A stretch of 50,518 nt of DNA from an uncultured Muribaculaceae bacterium (GTDB lineage Bacteria; Bacteroidota; Bacteroidia; Bacteroidales; Muribaculaceae): positions 1 through 50,518 of the forward strand of contig CAJUDL010000013.1 in the NCBI GenBank assembly GCA_910585285.1. The letters run 5' to 3'. The translations under genes were made by a program, and so were the position numbers. Below, piece after piece: positions 15,343 to 24,700 of the stretch. Positions within the stretch are counted from its first letter, which is position 1. Every line of letters begins with the position of its first letter. The notes under the pieces are model-generated. The model made no database searches. It was not told the DNA's origin and worked only from the letters and a program-made list of their open reading frames with translations.

Positions 15343-17322
15343 CTACCAACACGCGAGGGAGCGGGGTGCGCGCCGGGGCTGAGGAAGGCGGTTGGGCGTG
15401 CCGAAGGGTATCGGGCGCGAAGGGATGTCGAGTTCGTGGTAGATGATGTGAAGCCCGATGGCACGGGTCATCAGCAGGTCGTCGTGACAACCTGCTATCG
15501 CTCCATAGCTTCCGTTCTGTCTCCGTTCGTAACTGAGATATTCGTCAAGACAAGCCTGATCGCGTTCGATGTATAATCCTTCGCGGATCACCTTTACCAA
15601 GGTGGCTATTATCATCGGTTTTGTGGCAATGTTGGTGTGGAAACCATAGCGTGCCGGCATCCCTCTGATCACAGCCTCCTCGCTTCGTGGACGGGCATAG
15701 AGATTGGGATAAGAGTCCCTGAGCCGGTTGAGGATGAAAGAAGACTGGTCTCCATCCGTGTCGCGATCGCGATCGTGGGTTTCGAGGGTGTTGCTTTCGA
15801 TAACCAGCAACGCATCGTGATAATATCTCGATGCATTGGCGGCGCGCTCCGTGAGAAGGTCGAAATCGGTATGTCCACGCCATTGCGCCACAACCTCCGG
15901 CAGTTCGCCGAAGGCTAACGGCAGTCTGTCGAAAATTACGATCACACTCCAGTCTGCCTTTGCCGAACGACCTCCCACATCCACCACCGCAACGTATCTG
16001 CTTTCCATATTTCTCCCGTTTTCATCGGGGAATTTCCATATCTTCCATCCGCCCGAAGATAGCGGTATATAACCATTGTCATCGATTTCTCCGGCATGAG
16101 GCGCACTCTTGCATCCCGCTCGCAAAGCCTCTACCTTGTATTTGTCAAAAACGCGAGCTCCCGAATGCACAAATGCCTCTACGTCATCGCTTGGATATTC
16201 GGCAGCCATCAGACCATGTTCGGAATATTTCGACCTCTCGGCAATATACCAGTTTATGGCTTCAAGGGTTGCTCCCTGCTCCCAAAGCCACCATAGATAC
16301 GCTCCTGATTGCGCTCTTTCCGATTGCGCCGCTTCATTCCCTTTCCCCTCATCCAGTTTTACGGCAAATTCTCTCCTTTCTTCCGGTGAGGAAAAAGGGA
16401 GGGAATAGAGATCAATATCGAACCAGGAGATGAACAGCGATTCGAATTGCGATATGCCGCGCTTCGCGGCTTCATATTCGCGGTGAAAGAAGTTTCCCGT
16501 GCCGTTGGCTGTCGACTCGTACACAATCATGGTCATGGGATTGTAGAGCACTCCCGAGCAGGCTGAGCGGAGAATGTCTTCAGGCGATTTCCCGTCGGTT
16601 TTCTTCCAGATGCCCACTTCCGAACAATGCACCAGATTATAATCGCCGCCACGACAGGAATCGGGACGTTCCGCAGTGCCTATCTTTATCTTGCAATTGC
16701 GGGCAGGCACACGGAAGATAGCTCCCGAACGCCCAACGCGCTCCATTTTCTTGCTCCTCTTCTCTTTCCCTTTCATTTTCTCCTCCGGCTCTGTGTCAAG
16801 CATCTTGTCGGGATAAGACGCAATCATCCTGTCGAACATATCCTTGATCTCGTCAGACCCGACACCTTGATGAGCGATGATGAGAGAATTGAGGCTTGTT
16901 TCATGAATAAGCTGGAGCCACGCCATGTATAATTGCGAACAGGTTGATCCGCCCCATTGTCTCGCCTTCAACAAGATAAGACGTATCGGTTTTCCGGAGA
17001 GACGAATCTTCTCCAGTCGTTCCACAAATTTGCGTTGCGGACGGTTGAGAACGAAGGGGACATCATCGCCCCCTCCTTTTCTCTTAATGTAGACATATTT
17101 TGCCGCCCAATAGGGAAAATCATGCAGACTTCTCAGTCGTTCATAATTGGCAGAAGTGAGACCTAACCCTTTCATTGACATGGGTAGCCAGACTTTCTCT
17201 CCGTCCGGCGCGAAGCTTTCAAAACGCTCGCCCACCGAACCTTTCCCCGAAAGTGGATCAAAGATACGGTTTATGGCGCTCATCCGGCGATGGTTCTCTT
17301 CTATTATCTCGTCAATGGTCAT
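15343..17322 (-). CDS. Phage terminase large subunit (TerL-like)
   Basis: A 659-residue DNA-packaging motor with all expected parts. The ATPase domain has Walker A LKARQWGGST (118-127) and a coupling motif STANG (270-274). Its Walker B-like segment is NLVHCSEVG (229-237), where the usual Asp before Glu is not obvious (HCSE). The C-terminal RNase H-like nuclease has acidic residues Asp448 (VVDVGG), Glu509 (LVIES) and Asp614/Asp615 (GCHDDLL). The full length is uninterrupted. It follows the putative small terminase gene by 12 bp and is transcribed away from the scaffold/capsid genes. No portal gene is adjacent, unlike in normal phages. Terminase identity is firm; present function is unknown. 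Confidence 0.88.
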   Translation of the reverse strand: MTIDEIIEENHRRMSAINRIFDPLSGKGSVGERFESFAPDGEKVWLPMSMKGLGLTSANYERLRSLHDFPYWAAKYVYIKRKGGGDDVPFVLNRPQRKFVERLEKIRLSGKPIRLILLKARQWGGSTCSQLYMAWLQLIHETSLNSLIIAHQGVGSDEIKDMFDRMIASYPDKMLDTEPEEKMKGKEKRSKKMERVGRSGAIFRVPARNCKIKIGTAERPDSCRGGDYNLVHCSEVGIWKKTDGKSPEDILRSACSGVLYNPMTMIVYESTANGTGNFFHREYEAAKRGISQFESLFISWFDIDLYSLPFSSPEERREFAVKLDEGKGNEAAQSERAQSGAYLWWLWEQGATLEAINWYIAERSKYSEHGLMAAEYPSDDVEAFVHSGARVFDKYKVEALRAGCKSAPHAGEIDDNGYIPLSSGGWKIWKFPDENGRNMESRYVAVVDVGGRSAKADWSVIVIFDRLPLAFGELPEVVAQWRGHTDFDLLTERAANASRYYHDALLVIESNTLETHDRDRDTDGDQSSFILNRLRDSYPNLYARPRSEEAVIRGMPARYGFHTNIATKPMIIATLVKVIREGLYIERDQACLDEYLSYERRQNGSYGAIAGCHDDLLMTRAIGLHIIYHELDIPSRPIPFGTPNRLPQPRRAPRSLACW

Positions 17323-17334
17323 GGATGATTGCGG

Positions 17335-17727
17335 TTATGCGCGCAGACGATATATCATCGCACGTGCGGATTTCGGTGTGAGGTAAAATTCCGGTGCCTG
17401 AGAGTTGACGGCTCTGAATGTCGCTTCTGTCAGAGTGATGTCCGGCTCATCTTTAATAATACTCTTTACGCGGCGAAAAATCTCATAAAACATCTCCCTT
17501 TTCTTCGGATTCATCGAAAGAATACGGTCTCCCTTGATCATTTTCGATATTACAATCATCGCCCTCCTTTCGCTCACCCAGAATCTCGATGCCGGTTGCA
17601 TTGCCGCCCTTGTGAATATTTCCTGCAACGGGATAGTGCCCAATAAATGTAATTGTGACTTGAATGCCTTTAAGAGCTCTTCATCTCTTTGTGGTGTGAA
17701 TTCCACCACAGAACCTATCTTCTTCAT
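17335..17727 (-). CDS. Putative small terminase / DNA-binding protein of the phage-head cassette
   Basis: A 130-residue basic, mostly helical protein directly upstream of the terminase gene (12-bp gap), the usual place for a small terminase subunit. No family motif is recognised; the function is inferred from position, size and charge. The start at ATG 17727 (MKKIGSVVEFTPQRDEE) is preferred because a promoter at 17787-17817 lies downstream of any longer start. The C-terminal segment (LTPKSARAMIYRLR) could be a DNA-contacting helix. Confidence 0.6.
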   Translation of the reverse strand: MKKIGSVVEFTPQRDEELLKAFKSQLHLLGTIPLQEIFTRAAMQPASRFWVSERRAMIVISKMIKGDRILSMNPKKREMFYEIFRRVKSIIKDEPDITLTEATFRAVNSQAPEFYLTPKSARAMIYRLRA

Positions 17728-17786
17728 AATGAAAAAATTTGTAAGTTGGTAGTTGTAGATACGACTTCTTTCTGTGAAATCTGTTG

Positions 17787-17817
17787 CAAATATAATAGCA
17801 ATGTTAATAATATGCAA
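17787..17817 (-). promoter_or_regulatory. Promoter of the terminase pair
   Basis: On the minus strand TTG (17817-17815), exactly 20 bp, then TATATTTG (17794-17787): a full consensus match. Transcription would start near 17782, about 55 nt before the ATG at 17727. Confidence 0.7.
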
Positions 17818-17827
17818 GTATATTTAT

Positions 17828-17878
17828 TAACTTTGTCAATAGATAAAACATTCCTCCATATTATCCGAAGTAATTTTG
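17828..17878 (+). promoter_or_regulatory. Candidate -7 elements for the scaffold/capsid genes
   Basis: Two TAnnTTTG matches point toward the plus-strand genes: TAACTTTG (17828-17835) and TAATTTTG (17871-17878). Neither has a clear TTG at the right distance. With the minus-strand promoter at 17787-17817 they make this gap a divergent control region. Confidence 0.45.
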
Positions 17879-17937
17879 CAATGTCATCAAGACAACACCA
17901 AATTTTATCAAATCATTAAAAACCAATATTTGGAGAT

Positions 17938-18489
17938 ATGTTAAAAATTTTGAAGAAACGGGAAGAGAAACCCGAAAGAAAAGAGGAGGCTGTAGAGGCT
18001 GATATCCTTCAAGCTGAGCAGGTCGCTGATGTGGGTGAAACAGTCATCGTAGAGCCTAATTCTCCCGATGAAATCGGAGAAATTGAGGAGACGGAAACTG
18101 TTGAAGAACTTCCTCAGGAAGAGGAGAAGCCGGAAGGTGTGACCCCTGGATTTCGAGAGGAGGCGGAATCTTTCGCCAAAGGGAAGGAATTACCTTCGGA
18201 AAGGTTAGAGGCGGGAATCGAAATGCTTAAGAAGATTGGAGAGGCATGGCGAACCGGGGAGCTGACGGTGGAATTGCTTGATGTGGCTCTCCGGGGAATC
18301 GATTACGATGATGCCGTGGCGAAAGCATTTGCCGACGGCGAACTGAAAGGGCGCAACACCCAGATAGAGGAAAAATACATGCGTCCCGAAGATTCCGACG
18401 GATTGCCTCATCCCTCCGGCAAAGGAAGCGCAAGCCGCTCAGCACGCCGTGTCGCCTCAATATTCGACCTCGCCAGGGATGCGGGATAA
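17938..18489 (+). CDS. Putative phage scaffold-like acidic protein
   Basis: A 183-residue protein. A basic start is followed by a long Glu-rich low-complexity region (about residues 15-85), then a helical part (GIEMLKKIGEAWRTGELTVE) and a segment FADGELKGRNTQIEEKYM of the kind found in phage proteins encoded just before the capsid. Acidic, helical composition and position upstream of the capsid-like gene suggest scaffolding or capsid-assembly function, which is inference. The C-terminus (SASRSARRVASIFDLAR) is basic, possibly the capsid-binding tail. The stop codon abuts repeat R1c. Confidence 0.55.
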   Translation: MLKILKKREEKPERKEEAVEADILQAEQVADVGETVIVEPNSPDEIGEIEETETVEELPQEEEKPEGVTPGFREEAESFAKGKELPSERLEAGIEMLKKIGEAWRTGELTVELLDVALRGIDYDDAVAKAFADGELKGRNTQIEEKYMRPEDSDGLPHPSGKGSASRSARRVASIFDLARDAG

Positions 18490-18615
18490 TTGGGAATTAG
18501 GAATTGGGAATTAGGAATTGGGAATTAGGAATTAGGAGTTAGGAATTAGGAGTGTGGAGTGAGAATGAGGATTTTGAGGACAAGGAATTAATTCCTAATT
18601 CCTAATTTCTAATTA
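18488..18615. repeat. Dispersed hairpin repeat R1, copy c
   Basis: Starts at the stop codon of the scaffold-like gene. The left arm has about six GGAATT(A/G)GG units (18491-18552), the loop includes GAATGAGGATTTTGAGGACAAG, and the right arm is AATTCCTAATTCCTAATTTC (18591-18612). It lies between two genes of one apparent operon. Confidence 0.8.
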
Positions 18616-18646
18616 ACCTTTAACCATTAAACATTATTTATACGAA

Positions 18647-20167
18647 ATGAATGCAGAAAATTTGAAGCCATCTGCCGGAACGGCAAATCTTTCAACTCAG
18701 GTGTCGGGTGCTCCGACAACAGTCACCGCAACTGCGGAAGCTACAGGCGGTATCGCCGCCGGATCATTAGTGGAAAGCGACATAGACAACGAGCTTTTCC
18801 TCTTTAACAGCGATGACACACCATTGATGAACCTGATGCTCCGCGCAAAGCGCGTAAAGGTGAACAGTCCGGAGGTGGAGCATTATATGATCGATGAAGC
18901 GCGCAGTCTGATCACGGTGGCAGAGGATGTCGATGAGCAGAACAAGATGCAGGTGACGCTGCCACTTCTTGCGCAAGACCAGAATCTGCCTCGTCCTTAT
19001 TCCACGCTGCTCGTAAAGGGAGTTGACGGCTACACACCCGACGGCGATGCCCGCACTCCCGGCAAAGAGCTTATGCTCTTCGTGGTGGCTGTAGATCCAA
19101 CGACCAACAATCCTGTGGTCCGCGCCGTAAACGGACGTAAGACCCAACGCGAGGATGAGTACTCGAGTCTGCCGCGCATACCGGCTGGAACAAAGCTCGT
19201 GATACTCGCAAATTCCCTCTACGAGACCCAGAAGGAGGTGGATCCAGATCTGATAGTGCCCCAGCCTTCGAAGATCTATCTCCAGAAGCGCGGCATGAAC
19301 CAGGTGGTGTCCGATTATTTTGAGTCTCAGCGCAAGCGCATCCCCTTCTCCAAGGCGATTATTGCTGAGCAGGCTATTGCCAATTTCAAGGTGAGAGGCA
19401 ACCGCACGCTCTGGGCAGGACGTGCCGGAAAATTCAAAATGAATGTGCCGCGGATGGGGCTTCAGTATGTATATTGCACTGAAGGACTTCGTTGGCAGTT
19501 CAAGCGCGAACTAATGCATAAGGGGAAATGGACAGTGGAGGATGTGATCGCACTCGCCAAGATGTTTTTCACCGGTGAAGACGTGCCCAAAACAGCGTTG
19601 CTCCTTGCAGGAAAGAATCTTTTGGAGCAGATTCAGTGTATCGATTTCTCGAAGCATCCCGAGATACAGATCTCAACGAAGGTCAATTCGGTGGGGTGGA
19701 CCGTCACCAATTTCCACACGGTTTTCGGTGACATCGAGATCAAGCGCGAGCCAACGCTCGACCGCCTCGGGTGGAGCAATTCAGGCGCATTGATCGGAGA
19801 AAATCGCCTCGTTCATTATGTCTATTCCGCCGAACACAGCTTTAGCGACCGGGTCGACGGGGAGGAAGCGACGCGCAACGGCATTCTTATCTGGGATGCT
19901 CTTGCATTGAAGGGAAGCTGTCATATCTGGATTGATGGCGACGGTGACAAACCGACGGAAGGATCTTTCGCCTTCAGGATGTGGAACAGTGAGACCGCAC
20001 CCGATGATGCGCTTCCGGGCGATGTGTTCTATCTTACTGCCGATTGTCCCGGAATGTCGCCTTCGGCACGCATTGGTCAGATCTGGCAGGCAGTGAAGAC
20101 AATGGGCGATGATGGCTCGGAGAAAACCGGATGGCAACCCTATGCGGGGGAAATTGAAATAAATTAG
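18647..20167 (+). CDS. Putative phage major capsid protein
   Basis: A 506-residue protein with no signal peptide or membrane segment. It has a low-complexity Ala/Thr-rich N-terminus (residues ~1-40) like a capsid delta region, then LFNSDDTPLMNLMLRAKR, a typical early segment of large HK97/SU10-type capsid proteins. The C-terminal half resembles the A-domain region of that group (GWTVTNFHTVFGDIEIKREP, RLVHYVYSAEHSFSDRVDGE). The identification rests on overall resemblance and context (terminase, scaffold-like gene, putative head adaptor), not on a catalytic motif. The reading frame is intact. The stop TAG is formed by the start of repeat R1d. Confidence 0.62.
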   Translation: MNAENLKPSAGTANLSTQVSGAPTTVTATAEATGGIAAGSLVESDIDNELFLFNSDDTPLMNLMLRAKRVKVNSPEVEHYMIDEARSLITVAEDVDEQNKMQVTLPLLAQDQNLPRPYSTLLVKGVDGYTPDGDARTPGKELMLFVVAVDPTTNNPVVRAVNGRKTQREDEYSSLPRIPAGTKLVILANSLYETQKEVDPDLIVPQPSKIYLQKRGMNQVVSDYFESQRKRIPFSKAIIAEQAIANFKVRGNRTLWAGRAGKFKMNVPRMGLQYVYCTEGLRWQFKRELMHKGKWTVEDVIALAKMFFTGEDVPKTALLLAGKNLLEQIQCIDFSKHPEIQISTKVNSVGWTVTNFHTVFGDIEIKREPTLDRLGWSNSGALIGENRLVHYVYSAEHSFSDRVDGEEATRNGILIWDALALKGSCHIWIDGDGDKPTEGSFAFRMWNSETAPDDALPGDVFYLTADCPGMSPSARIGQIWQAVKTMGDDGSEKTGWQPYAGEIEIN

Positions 20168-20192
20168 GAATGAGGAATTAGGAATGAGGAAT
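20163..20192. repeat. Partial R1 repeat, copy d (single arm)
   Basis: Only the GGAATGAGGAATTAGG arm is present, without the complementary arm. It supplies the stop codon of the capsid-like gene and occupies the 36-bp gap before the next gene. Confidence 0.65.
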
Positions 20193-20203
20193 AATTGTGA
20201 ATT

Positions 20204-20422
20204 GTGAAAAAGACGTATGGTGTAAACGGGATGATAGAGTGGAACGCTCTTATCCCCGCAGGACGAAGCACCGTAAGGGTGCATTTCACCGGAGGAACGG
20301 TGACAGGTTACGGCGTTTCGCCGGCAACCTTCACCACTGATAATCCGGCTGTGATTCATCTCATAGAGCAGAGTCACTGGTTTAAACATAGAAAAATTCT
20401 TTTACTTAAGAAGAGTCCCTGA
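20204..20422 (+). CDS. Small conserved phage-cassette protein of unknown function
   Basis: 72 residues, GTG start, beta-rich sequence (IEWNALIPAGRSTVRVHFTGG, then GYGVSPATFTTDNPAVIHLI). It sits between the capsid-like and adaptor-like genes, with 2 bp to the next gene. No function is recognised. Similar short beta proteins are found with head genes of Bacteroidales phages, from memory. It could be a head decoration or head-completion protein, but nothing in the sequence proves this. Confidence 0.6.
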   Translation: MKKTYGVNGMIEWNALIPAGRSTVRVHFTGGTVTGYGVSPATFTTDNPAVIHLIEQSHWFKHRKILLLKKSP

Positions 20423-20424
20423 CA

Positions 20425-21009
20425 ATGGAAATCAAGATAACGGAAATGGTGTCAAAAGTGGTGAAATTACTCGATGAAAACGAGGAAATCATCATTGACA
20501 AGACCGAATTCGGTTATCCGGGCTGTCGCCTGACAGACCTTATCGCTGACCTTCTCCCTGACATTGCCGAGAGCACTGTCAGGGAGGCAGACGGCAAGGA
20601 TATCGACGAATGGCTTGAGGCAGATGCCGATTTTGAATGGATTTCACCCGGAATGGGGGAGATGGAGCTTCCGGAAGATTTCTTGCGGTTGACCGTATTT
20701 CGGATGAGTGACTGGAAACGTTCGGTGACAACGGCGGTTTCTTCCGATTCACCGGTGTATTCCTTGCGCAGGGATTCAGGCTCTTCACGTAAGAATATAC
20801 GCAAGGCGCCGATGGTGGCATTAAAGGAGGGCAGACGGCGTAGAAAACTCGAATTCATCGGAAGTTTTGACCCCGGAGCATACGTGGAGAGGGCAGGATA
20901 TGTGCCGCTGCCGCAACGCGACGATTCCGACACTCTGTGGATTCCCCGCAGTCTCATCCACCGCGTTGCCGGCAACACCGCCGCGCGTATCCGATCCATC
21001 ATTGATTAA
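20425..21009 (+). CDS. Putative head-tail adaptor-like protein
   Basis: A 194-residue soluble protein. It has a helical first part (residues ~1-70) and a central LPEDFLRLTVFRMSDWKRSV, a pattern found in phage head-completion/adaptor proteins encoded after the capsid. A basic stretch at ~120-140 (KEGRRRRKLEF) and C-terminal YVPLPQRDDSDTLWIPRSLI follow. It is the last gene of the plus-strand cassette and is followed at once by a strong terminator. No tail gene follows it. Assignment is by pattern and position only. Confidence 0.52.
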   Translation: MEIKITEMVSKVVKLLDENEEIIIDKTEFGYPGCRLTDLIADLLPDIAESTVREADGKDIDEWLEADADFEWISPGMGEMELPEDFLRLTVFRMSDWKRSVTTAVSSDSPVYSLRRDSGSSRKNIRKAPMVALKEGRRRRKLEFIGSFDPGAYVERAGYVPLPQRDDSDTLWIPRSLIHRVAGNTAARIRSIID

Positions 21010-21013
21010 CAAT

Positions 21014-21047
21014 AAAGAGCTTGCGTAAAAGACCGCAAGCTCTTTTT
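21014..21047 (+). terminator. Strong rho-independent terminator closing the capsid cassette
   Basis: Perfect 12-bp stem AAAGAGCTTGCG/CGCAAGCTCTTT (21014-21025 with 21034-21045), an 8-nt loop and a T run. It separates the cassette from the membrane-protein gene, whose promoter begins 3 bp later. Confidence 0.9.
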
Positions 21048-21049
21048 AT

Positions 21050-21080
21050 TTGCTTAAGTTAAAAAGTATTGTTAAATTTG
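21050..21080 (+). promoter_or_regulatory. Promoter of the small membrane protein / lacZ unit
   Basis: TTG (21050-21052), exactly 20 bp, TAAATTTG (21073-21080). The predicted transcription start (about 21085) coincides with the ATG at 21085, implying a leaderless or nearly leaderless mRNA. Confidence 0.72.
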
Positions 21081-21084
21081 CAGC

Positions 21085-21714
21085 ATGACTCATACCGGTT
21101 TTTTTGAAAGATATTTTATAACCCCGTTTTTTAGACGATACTCCGATTTCAAAGGTGGTGAAAACAGCCGCGAAGCCTGGATCTCTGTCGGTGCGTGGCT
21201 TATTGTCTCTGCGGGGGTTGTGGGCGTGCTGCTCGGATTTGTCGGGTTGCTCGGACCGGAGGTGGGTTTTGTGGCTTTGGGAATCGTTGGCGCGATATGG
21301 ATTCTCGGATCTTTGTGCCCCCTTGCCGCGCTCGCAGCGCGTGCCTCAAAAGGTGCCAGTGAGAATGATGAGCCCAAGAAGATTACCTTTCTCGGAATTG
21401 ACAAATTGTTGAGCGCAATATGTATATTGTTCCTGATATTCGGTTTTTTGATGATGATAACCACGCTCAACAGCGGTGAGATCAATATGAATCCCCGCAA
21501 TGGAGGGAGCGATGACCGTGAGAATCCCATCCTGATGCAAGACAGCATCTGGGAAGAACCGATCTTTACCTATCAGGATGAGACTCCGAAAGAGCCGGAG
21601 ATAGACACTCTCTCGGACTTGTCGGATCTTGACACGGTATCACTTGATGAAAGTTTTGATCCACAGATCTCGACAGAAGTTCCCGTGGAGATCGATACGT
21701 TGACTCTTGAGTAA
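21085..21714 (+). CDS. Small membrane protein of unknown function
   Basis: 209 residues. A short cytoplasmic N-terminus (FFERYFITPFFRRYSDF) precedes two helices close together (about residues 33-58 and 61-85) and a third near 107-127. The acidic tail (~80 residues, rich in Asp/Glu/Ser/Thr, e.g. DTLSDLSDLDTVS) has no recognised domain. It is the first gene after its promoter, apparently leaderless, and lies just upstream of the beta-galactosidase in the same direction, possibly co-transcribed. No function can be given. Confidence 0.7.
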   Translation: MTHTGFFERYFITPFFRRYSDFKGGENSREAWISVGAWLIVSAGVVGVLLGFVGLLGPEVGFVALGIVGAIWILGSLCPLAALAARASKGASENDEPKKITFLGIDKLLSAICILFLIFGFLMMITTLNSGEINMNPRNGGSDDRENPILMQDSIWEEPIFTYQDETPKEPEIDTLSDLSDLDTVSLDESFDPQISTEVPVEIDTLTLE

Positions 21715-21755
21715 AATCCGGCATGCTTGAGATGCGTGCCATATTTCTAACATCT

Positions 21756-24700
21756 ATGCTACAAAAATTCATTGCAATTGCATTCGCGGCTGCAACGCTA
21801 ACCGCATCTGCCGCCGAAGACTGGGAGAACCCCGGGAAATTCGCGGAAGGTAGATTGCCGCATCGCGCCACTGCCTATCCTTATCCCTCTGCTTCAGAGG
21901 CATTGAAGGGTGACTTCAAGGCATCGCCATGGTATGAAAGCCTTAACGGCAAATGGAAATTCCACTATTCTTCAAAACCGGCAGACCGCCCCAAAGATTT
22001 CTATCTCACAAATTACGACACCTCGGCATGGGATGAAATCAATGTGCCGGGCAACTGGGAGATGCAAGGTTACGGAACGCCTATTTATGTGAATACCGGT
22101 TTTGGTTTTCTAAATCGTAACCCGCCTTTCACATCGCACGACGACAATCCCGTTGGCAGCTATAAACGCTCTTTCGAGATCCCTTCCTTATGGCAGGGAC
22201 GTAAGATATTCCTTCATTTCGGAGGTGCCACTTCCGGCATGTATGTGTGGATAAACGGAAAGAAGATCGGCTATGTGCAGAGCACCAAGAATCCCGCTGA
22301 ATTTGACATCACTCCCTATGTGCACGCAGGTAAGAATGAGGTGGCATGTGAGGTGTATCGCTGGACCGACGGTTCCTATCTCGAAGATCAGGATTTCTGG
22401 CGTCTCTCCGGTCTGGAACGTGACGTGTATCTCTATTCCACCGCTAATCAGCGTATAGAAGACTTCTTCGCCCGCGCCACTCTTGATACGAAATATAAGG
22501 ATGGTGTACTTGATCTGGATGTTGTCCTCAAGAACTACGCATCGGGCGCAACTCCCGTGAAAGTAAGCGCGGAACTTTTTGACAAAGGCGGCAAGAAGGT
22601 ATGGTCTGCAACAAAGAAATGCGATATGGCAGCCGACAACACCACGGAGACGACATTCAACGCCAGTGTTAAGAATGTTGCCAAATGGAGCGCGGAGATT
22701 CCTAATCTCTACACTTTGGTGATTTCTTTGGCAGACGCTGACGGCGAGGCTATCGAATCGACATCCGCGAAAATCGGATTCCGCACCGTGGAGATCAAGA
22801 ATGCGCAGCTTCTGGTGAACGGGAAGCCGATAGAGGTTCACGGGGTGAACCTCCACGAGCATCATCCCGTAAACGGTCACACTGTTGACCGCGAGACCAT
22901 GATGAAAGACATCCGCATGATGAAGCGCAATAACATCAATGCCATCCGCACATGTCATTATCCGCAGTCCCCGATGATGTATGATCTTTGCGATGAATAC
23001 GGACTTTATGTGGTGGACGAAGCGAATATCGAGATCCACGGAATGGGTGTTGTGCACAATTATCCCGACACTACCAACCATCCGGCGTATCATCCCGCGT
23101 GGCGCGACTGCATGCTCGACCGCGAGATGGCGCTCGTGGAGCGCGACAAGAATCACCCCTCGGTGATTACATGGAGCCTCGGCAACGAAGCCGGTAACGG
23201 CGAGAACTTCAAAGCCGCCTACCGCTGGATCAAGGAGCGCGACAAGACGCGTCCCGTGCAGTTCGAGCAGGCTGACGAGACATGGAACACCGATATCGTC
23301 TGCCCGATGTATCCCTCAATCGGATATATGAAGGATTATGCAGCCCGCAAAGATGTGACGCGCCCCTATATCATGTGTGAGTATGCTCATGCCATGGGTA
23401 ACTCCTCAGGCAACTTCCAGGAATATTTCGACATCATCCGCAGCAGTCCGCATATGCAGGGCGGCTTCATCTGGGACTGGGTTGACCAGGGTTTCCTCCG
23501 CCAGGATGAGGATGGTCGCAGTTATTGGAGTTATGGCGGCGACTACGGAGCGCGCAGTTATAAGAACGACGGCAACTTCTGTATAAACGGAATGGTAAAC
23601 CCCGACCGCACGGCTCATCCGGGACTCAATGAGGTGAAGAAGGTATATCAGGATATCCGTTTTGCTCCCGATGCTGCGAAAGGCACGATTACGATAGAAA
23701 ACAACTTCATCCACAAGGATCTCTCCGGATATGACTTCAACTGGCAGCTGTTGCGCAACGGAGAGGTGGTGAAACGCGGTGCGTTTGCTAAGGTGAATGC
23801 AGCTCCCGGCAAGAGCATGACAGTGAAGATGCCGCTCGAAGGCGTTGACCTCAATGACGGAGCCGAATATCATCTGAACGTATTCGCCAACGTGAAGACT
23901 GGTGACGAGATCATTCCTGCCGGTCATGAGCAGGCTCGTGAAGAAGTTGAGCTGACACCGCATAAGAAATATGCCCCGCAGATTGCATCGGCTTCCGCGC
24001 CTGTAGTGACTGAGACATCCAAAGGCTGGACTGTCAAGGCTGGTAAGGTGGAGATAGCTTTCAACAAGGAGGGATGGATTCGCTCATATATTGCCGACGG
24101 TCGTCAGCTCTTCAGCGGTATCAAACCCTCTTTCTGGCGCGCACCAACCGACAATGACTGGGGTAACAACGCCCACAAGCGTCTCAACGCATGGCGTTGC
24201 GCTTTCGATAACTCACATGTGACTTCTGCCAATCTCTCGAAAGAGGGGAATACGGTTGTGGTTACCTCAGTGCGCAATATGCAAGATGTGAACTGTTCGC
24301 TTAAGAGCGTTTACACGGTCTATGCTGACGGCACACTTGGAGTGACCGAAACTCTTATGCCTCATGCCGATGCGGCGGTTCCCGAGATGATGCGTTTCGG
24401 CACATCTATCGCAATGCCAAAGAAGTATGATAATTTCCGCTGGTATGGTCGCGGACCATGGGAGAATTATTCCGACCGCAAACATTCCTCATTCGTAGGT
24501 CTCTATGAAGGTAAGGTTGCCGATCAGTATTATCCCTATATTCGTCCGCAGGAATCGGGCAACAAGACCGATGTTCGTTGGGCAGAGCTTACCGACAAGG
24601 AAGGCTTCGGTCTGAAGGTAACAGGAGAGGATCTGCTTAACGTCAGCGCTCTCGATGTTACTCCGGAAGCTCTCGATCCCGGCACCGACAAGCACAACAT

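Noticed and set aside
15343..21009. Ordinary complete prophage
   Set aside because: Integrase, repressor, replication, portal, tail and lysis genes are all absent and the flanks are housekeeping genes.
22188..23156. 322-residue open frame on the minus strand inside the beta-galactosidase
   Set aside because: It lies wholly antisense to a conserved enzyme, has no family features, and is His/Ile-rich as expected for the complement of GH2 coding sequence.
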